NCBI GenBank assembly: GCA_963785125.1
Contig: CAWATU010000001.1
Coordinates: 62,001 to 126,000, forward strand
DNA: 64,000 nt
From: QHXN01 sp963785125
GTDB taxonomy: Bacteria > Acidobacteriota > Blastocatellia > Pyrinomonadales > Pyrinomonadaceae
Reading direction: 5' to 3'
A model generated the notes under the pieces. The model saw nothing but the letters and a program-made list of their open reading frames with translations. It was not told where the DNA came from and ran no database searches. The position numbers were made by a program, and so were the translations under genes. Below, piece after piece: positions 61,226-64,000 of the stretch (position 1 is the first letter of the stretch; every line of letters begins with the position of its first letter).

Positions 61226-62731
61226 TCAGACGCGTTCTATCTCTTCGCCGGGCTCGACGAGGAGCGTGCGGAAGGAGGAGAGGTAGACGAGGCCGGGGGC
61301 GGCGCCTCTGGGCTTGGAGACGAACTTGCGCTGCGTGTAGTTGACGGCGACCTTCGCGTCCTTGCGCGCCTGGCTGAACTGCGCGGCGAGGCGCGCGGCC
61401 TCGACGAGCGTGCGGTGTGGGATCGTGTCGTCCTTGCCCCGCGCGCGGACGACGACGTGCGAGCCGGGATAGTCGGCCGCGTGCATCCACGTGTCGTAAG
61501 AGCGCGCGACGCGGAAGGTCAGCTCGTCGTTCTCTCTCGCGCCGCGGCCGACGATGACCTCGTAGCCGTCCGACGAGCGGTAACGCCTGAGCGTGCGCCC
61601 CTTCTCGGCCGAACTCTTCCGCGAACCCTTTTCACGTAAAGGAGCAGCGGGACGCCCGTCCCTCTTTCTTTCATCCGTCTTCCCGCCGACAAACGCCGCG
61701 AGCGCCTCTTCATCACGCGCGGCGACAATCATCTCAAGCTCTTTGCGCCTCGCTTCGAGCGCGGCCAGTTCCGGGTCTATCTTTTCGAGCCGCTCCGCAA
61801 TCTCGCGCGCCGCGCGCTTAGCCTTCGCGTAGCGCGCGAAGCGTCGCGCGGCCTCGTCCTGCAAAGTCCGGTTCTCGTCTATCTCAATCTCGATGGTCGG
61901 GGTGCCCTCGGCGTAGTAGTCGGTCACACGCGCCCTACTGCCTTCGCGCACGGCCGTCCCGATGTTGGCGAGCATGAGGTCGCCCGCACGCTTATGCTCT
62001 TCGGCGTCGCCGTGCCCCGCGAGGTCGCGGCGCAGGTTGTCGCGCAGCTTCCGCAGGTTCGCAATCTGCTGCCGCAGCCGCGCGGCCGCCGCACCCGCCC
62101 GTGCGTCATAAGCCCGCACGGCTTCTTGTTGAAGATAATGCTTATCGAGCGCTTCGGAGAGGGAACCGGCATCCTCACGCGGGATGTGTTCGCCGCCGCC
62201 GCGCTTGCGCGCAGTCTCGACAACGCGCGGCACCTGGGCTTCGCTCCGCGCGGGCGGGACGTAGACCTCGCCCTCGGTCTGACCCTCGCCGCGCGCAGGG
62301 CGCAGAGCGATGCGGACGCGCCCGCGCTCGTCCAGAAGAAAGAGGTTGGAGGAGCGCCCCGTGAGCTGCGCGACGAGCGTCGCCTCGCCCTCGACGCCCA
62401 CCGCGTCCGGCACCGTGAACTTGAAACGCACGACACGCTCGCCCTCGTCCTTCGTGAGCGCGCGCAGCGTCGCGCCGCCGAGCGCCTTGCGCAGGAAGAG
62501 CACAAAAGAGGAAGGGGAGAGGGACGCGCGCTCAAGCTCGCGCACGGTGCGCGCGATCATGTGCAGGCGCGGGCGCGCGGGGTCGGCCGAGAGCAGCAGG
62601 TAGCGACCGTCGCCCGCGCGGAAGTCCAACGCGAGCGTGTTGGCCGAGAGTTGAAAGACCTTGCCCCACGGCCGCTCTAAAAGTAACGGCCGTAGCTCAT
62701 CCAACACTTCGCCAATCAACTGCTCGTTCAT
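61226..62731 (-). CDS. NFACT-family (Rqc2/RqcH-like) protein
   Basis: The 501-residue protein has an NFACT-N domain (about 1-170; LQLSANTLALDFRAGD-like FQLSANTLALDFRAGDGRYL, LVAQLTGRSSNLFLLD), a helical coiled-coil middle (AAARLRQQIANLRKLRDNLR; RRFARYAKAKRAAREIAERL), and an NFACT-R domain near 400-480 (SSDGYEVIVGRGARENDELT, SYDTWMHAADYPGSHVVVRA). RqcH recruits tRNA-Ala to stalled large ribosomal subunits and adds C-terminal Ala tails; shorter relatives also include fibronectin-binding-annotated proteins. Which role applies is not shown. A basic patch (KRDGRPAAPLREKGSRK) sits between the last two domains. Confidence 0.85.
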   Translation of the reverse strand: MNEQLIGEVLDELRPLLLERPWGKVFQLSANTLALDFRAGDGRYLLLSADPARPRLHMIARTVRELERASLSPSSFVLFLRKALGGATLRALTKDEGERVVRFKFTVPDAVGVEGEATLVAQLTGRSSNLFLLDERGRVRIALRPARGEGQTEGEVYVPPARSEAQVPRVVETARKRGGGEHIPREDAGSLSEALDKHYLQQEAVRAYDARAGAAAARLRQQIANLRKLRDNLRRDLAGHGDAEEHKRAGDLMLANIGTAVREGSRARVTDYYAEGTPTIEIEIDENRTLQDEAARRFARYAKAKRAAREIAERLEKIDPELAALEARRKELEMIVAARDEEALAAFVGGKTDERKRDGRPAAPLREKGSRKSSAEKGRTLRRYRSSDGYEVIVGRGARENDELTFRVARSYDTWMHAADYPGSHVVVRARGKDDTIPHRTLVEAARLAAQFSQARKDAKVAVNYTQRKFVSKPRGAAPGLVYLSSFRTLLVEPGEEIERV

Positions 62732-62787
62732 TCGTACACGCCTTGAAGGGTTTCGCCCGAAAGGCTAACAGACTTTCGGACGCCGAC

Positions 62788-62823
62788 AAAAAAGGGAGGC
62801 GCGACCGTCAAGGCGCGCCCCCC
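62788..62823 (-). terminator. Rho-independent terminator (minus strand)
   Basis: On the minus strand GGGGGGCGCG pairs with CGCGCCTCCC (arms 62814-62823 and 62794-62803, one mismatch) and is followed by TTTTTTG. It ends the RDD-protein transcript ahead of the NFACT gene. Confidence 0.8.
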
Positions 62824-62844
62824 TCTGTCTGCCTGTTTTGAACT

Positions 62845-64000
62845 CTATTTCCTGACGACGACGGTGCCGGAGAGTATGTCGTGGGCGGTGCGCCCCTCCG
62901 CGTCGAAGAGCGAGTAGAGAATCCCGAGGCCCCCGGTCGCGAGCGAGAGCATGTAGACGAGGGCGCGGCGCGCGCACTGACCCGTGGTCGGCACACTTGC
63001 CTTGCGCGCGTCCACGGCGTGGAGCCCGGAGAGACGCATCCCCGGCGTGCGCCCGGCCAGTGCGACCGAGCACGTGTGATAGAGGAACATCACGAGCGCC
63101 GCGATCAGCGCCATCGAGCCCGACACGCGCGGGTCTTGCCAGTTGCCGATGCTCAACTCGATGGCCGCCGCGAACGGCGCTGAGAGCAGGGCGACGGCGA
63201 GCAGATCGACGAAGGCCGCGGCCATGCGCTTGAAGCGCGGGGCGCGGTCGTCGTACGTCAGCTCCTTCTCTTCGACCTTCGGCAGAAGCTCGATGCCCTG
63301 GCGCTCAAGCCAGAACTCGTCGAGCACGCCCGAGATGTGTCGCGGCTGGCGCGAGCCGGACTGGGCCTCCGCCTCGGCCAATGCTTCGGCCGAAACGCTC
63401 GGCGGCGGCATGACCTCGGCGACCTCCGTCCTCATGACGGGCTCGGCGACCGCCTCGACCTCACGCGTCAACACAGTCTCAATCGCGGGTGTTTCCACGA
63501 CGGCCGCGGGTGCTTCGGTCACTTCGGCGACCATGCGGGCGGCAGCCGGTTCGACCTTAACGGCCGGCAGCGGCTCGGGCTTGGGCGTCGGCTTCGGCTG
63601 GACGACGACGAGGGGCGGCGGCGGTGGCGCGACCGGCTCGGGCGCCTCCTGTACGAGTTGTTCTTCGACCACGCGCGCGGCGGCGGTGGCGGCCTGACCG
63701 CGGCCCGAGGACGGGCGCGTGGCGGTCGCGCGCGCACGCTCGACGCGGCGCAGGGCGGCGGCGACCAGAGGGTTCAGCACCGGCTCGTCCGGCGTCGGGA
63801 CGAGTCCGAGCTGTTTGGAGGCCGACTCGGCCACCCTCCCCTTGGCCGAAGCGCGTGCGGCGTCGAGCGTCCGTTGAGACTGCTCGGCGTCGGGTGGCGC
63901 TTCGACATCGGCCTCGCGGGCGCGCTTCTGCTGAATTTCGCGGAAACGCTCGCTCAGCTCCCTGCGCCAGGCCGGGCGGTTGACGCCGGGAAATTCGATG
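62845..64000 (-). CDS. RDD-family membrane protein with long Pro-rich N-terminal region (partial)
   Basis: The frame is open from its stop at 62845 to the right edge, so the 5' end lies outside; at least 385 residues are present. The first visible part (PGVNRPAWRRELSERFREIQ) is charged and helical, then a long Pro/Ala/Val-rich disordered stretch (about 250 residues), and a C-terminal RDD domain with three to four helices: APRFKRMAAAFVDLLAVALL, GSMALIAALVMFLYHTCSV, and the signature AGRTPGMRLSGLHAVDARK with CARRALVYMLSLATGG. RDD proteins are membrane proteins, some acting in ion homeostasis. A GTG at 63834 is an internal possible start, but the upstream coding shows it is not the true one. Confidence 0.85.
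   Translation of the reverse strand, partial: IEFPGVNRPAWRRELSERFREIQQKRAREADVEAPPDAEQSQRTLDAARASAKGRVAESASKQLGLVPTPDEPVLNPLVAAALRRVERARATATRPSSGRGQAATAAARVVEEQLVQEAPEPVAPPPPPLVVVQPKPTPKPEPLPAVKVEPAAARMVAEVTEAPAAVVETPAIETVLTREVEAVAEPVMRTEVAEVMPPPSVSAEALAEAEAQSGSRQPRHISGVLDEFWLERQGIELLPKVEEKELTYDDRAPRFKRMAAAFVDLLAVALLSAPFAAAIELSIGNWQDPRVSGSMALIAALVMFLYHTCSVALAGRTPGMRLSGLHAVDARKASVPTTGQCARRALVYMLSLATGGLGILYSLFDAEGRTAHDILSGTVVVRK

Overview
The window is a high-GC (roughly two-thirds G+C by eye), gene-dense stretch of a Gram-negative-type chromosome. It most likely comes from an acidobacterium, perhaps of the Blastocatellia/Pyrinomonas group. This is inferred from a VWFA-related protein of the acidobacterial type, a second VIT/VWA protein, LpxC and KdsD (lipid A and Kdo synthesis), a PEP-CTERM protein, many Ala/Arg/Pro-rich secreted proteins of unknown function and M13/M28 peptidases. 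No 16S gene is present, so the assignment is provisional.

Layout: 1-335 holds the N-terminal part of a TIR-domain protein that runs off the left edge. 513-3999 is a plus-strand run (a Tat-leader micro-ORF, a CNNM/CBS transporter, a SnoaL-like protein, RuvC, a secreted SH3-like protein). 4151-8499 (minus) holds a small coiled-coil protein, an array of eleven 21-bp tandem repeats, and a 1150-residue single-chain restriction-modification enzyme of the MmeI kind whose second half has clearly lower GC. 8707-16695 has a LysW-like zinc ribbon, VWA, carboxypeptidase-regulatory-like, excisionase-like, DsbD-N-like and DUF4349 genes and a two-component pair (histidine kinase plus NtrC-type regulator). 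17108-21874 carries a PBP-type transpeptidase, a secreted protein, RNase III and a GmhB-like phosphatase. 21943-25562 is a divergent sigma-54 activator/amtB pair with two pairs of palindromic sites and a near-consensus -24/-12 promoter between them. 25790-26100 is a 42-bp tandem repeat array. 26106-28681 holds two tandem pyrophosphate-type phosphofructokinases. 28886-35161 has an aldo/keto reductase, M13 and M28 peptidases, a PEP-CTERM protein and a tRNA-Lys, with a tRNA-Arg just beyond. 35609-39576 contains an Asn-rich secreted protein and a large PD40/amidohydrolase gene broken by a one-base insertion. 40449-42181 is a phosphate transporter/DUF47 pair; 42366-47654 holds kdsD, VIT/VWA and lpxC; 48641-53326 holds polA and a PAS histidine kinase. 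53440-58454 is a compact CHAT protease / metallophosphoesterase / deoxyribosyltransferase-like module. 58663-64000 holds hemL, an AttH/CrtC-like protein, an NFACT (Rqc2-like) protein and a truncated RDD membrane protein.

Two themes stand out. First, at least nine gene junctions carry long, nearly perfect snap-back inverted repeats (19-40 bp arms). Several are assembled from 5-8 bp direct repeats, each has its own sequence, and they sit directly against stop codons and sometimes inside the last codons. Second, the window has several possible conflict-related loci: the edge TIR gene, the MmeI-like enzyme with an apparent recombinant specificity half, an Uma2-family nuclease, and the CHAT/phosphoesterase/NDT-like module, which is the best candidate here for an undescribed system.
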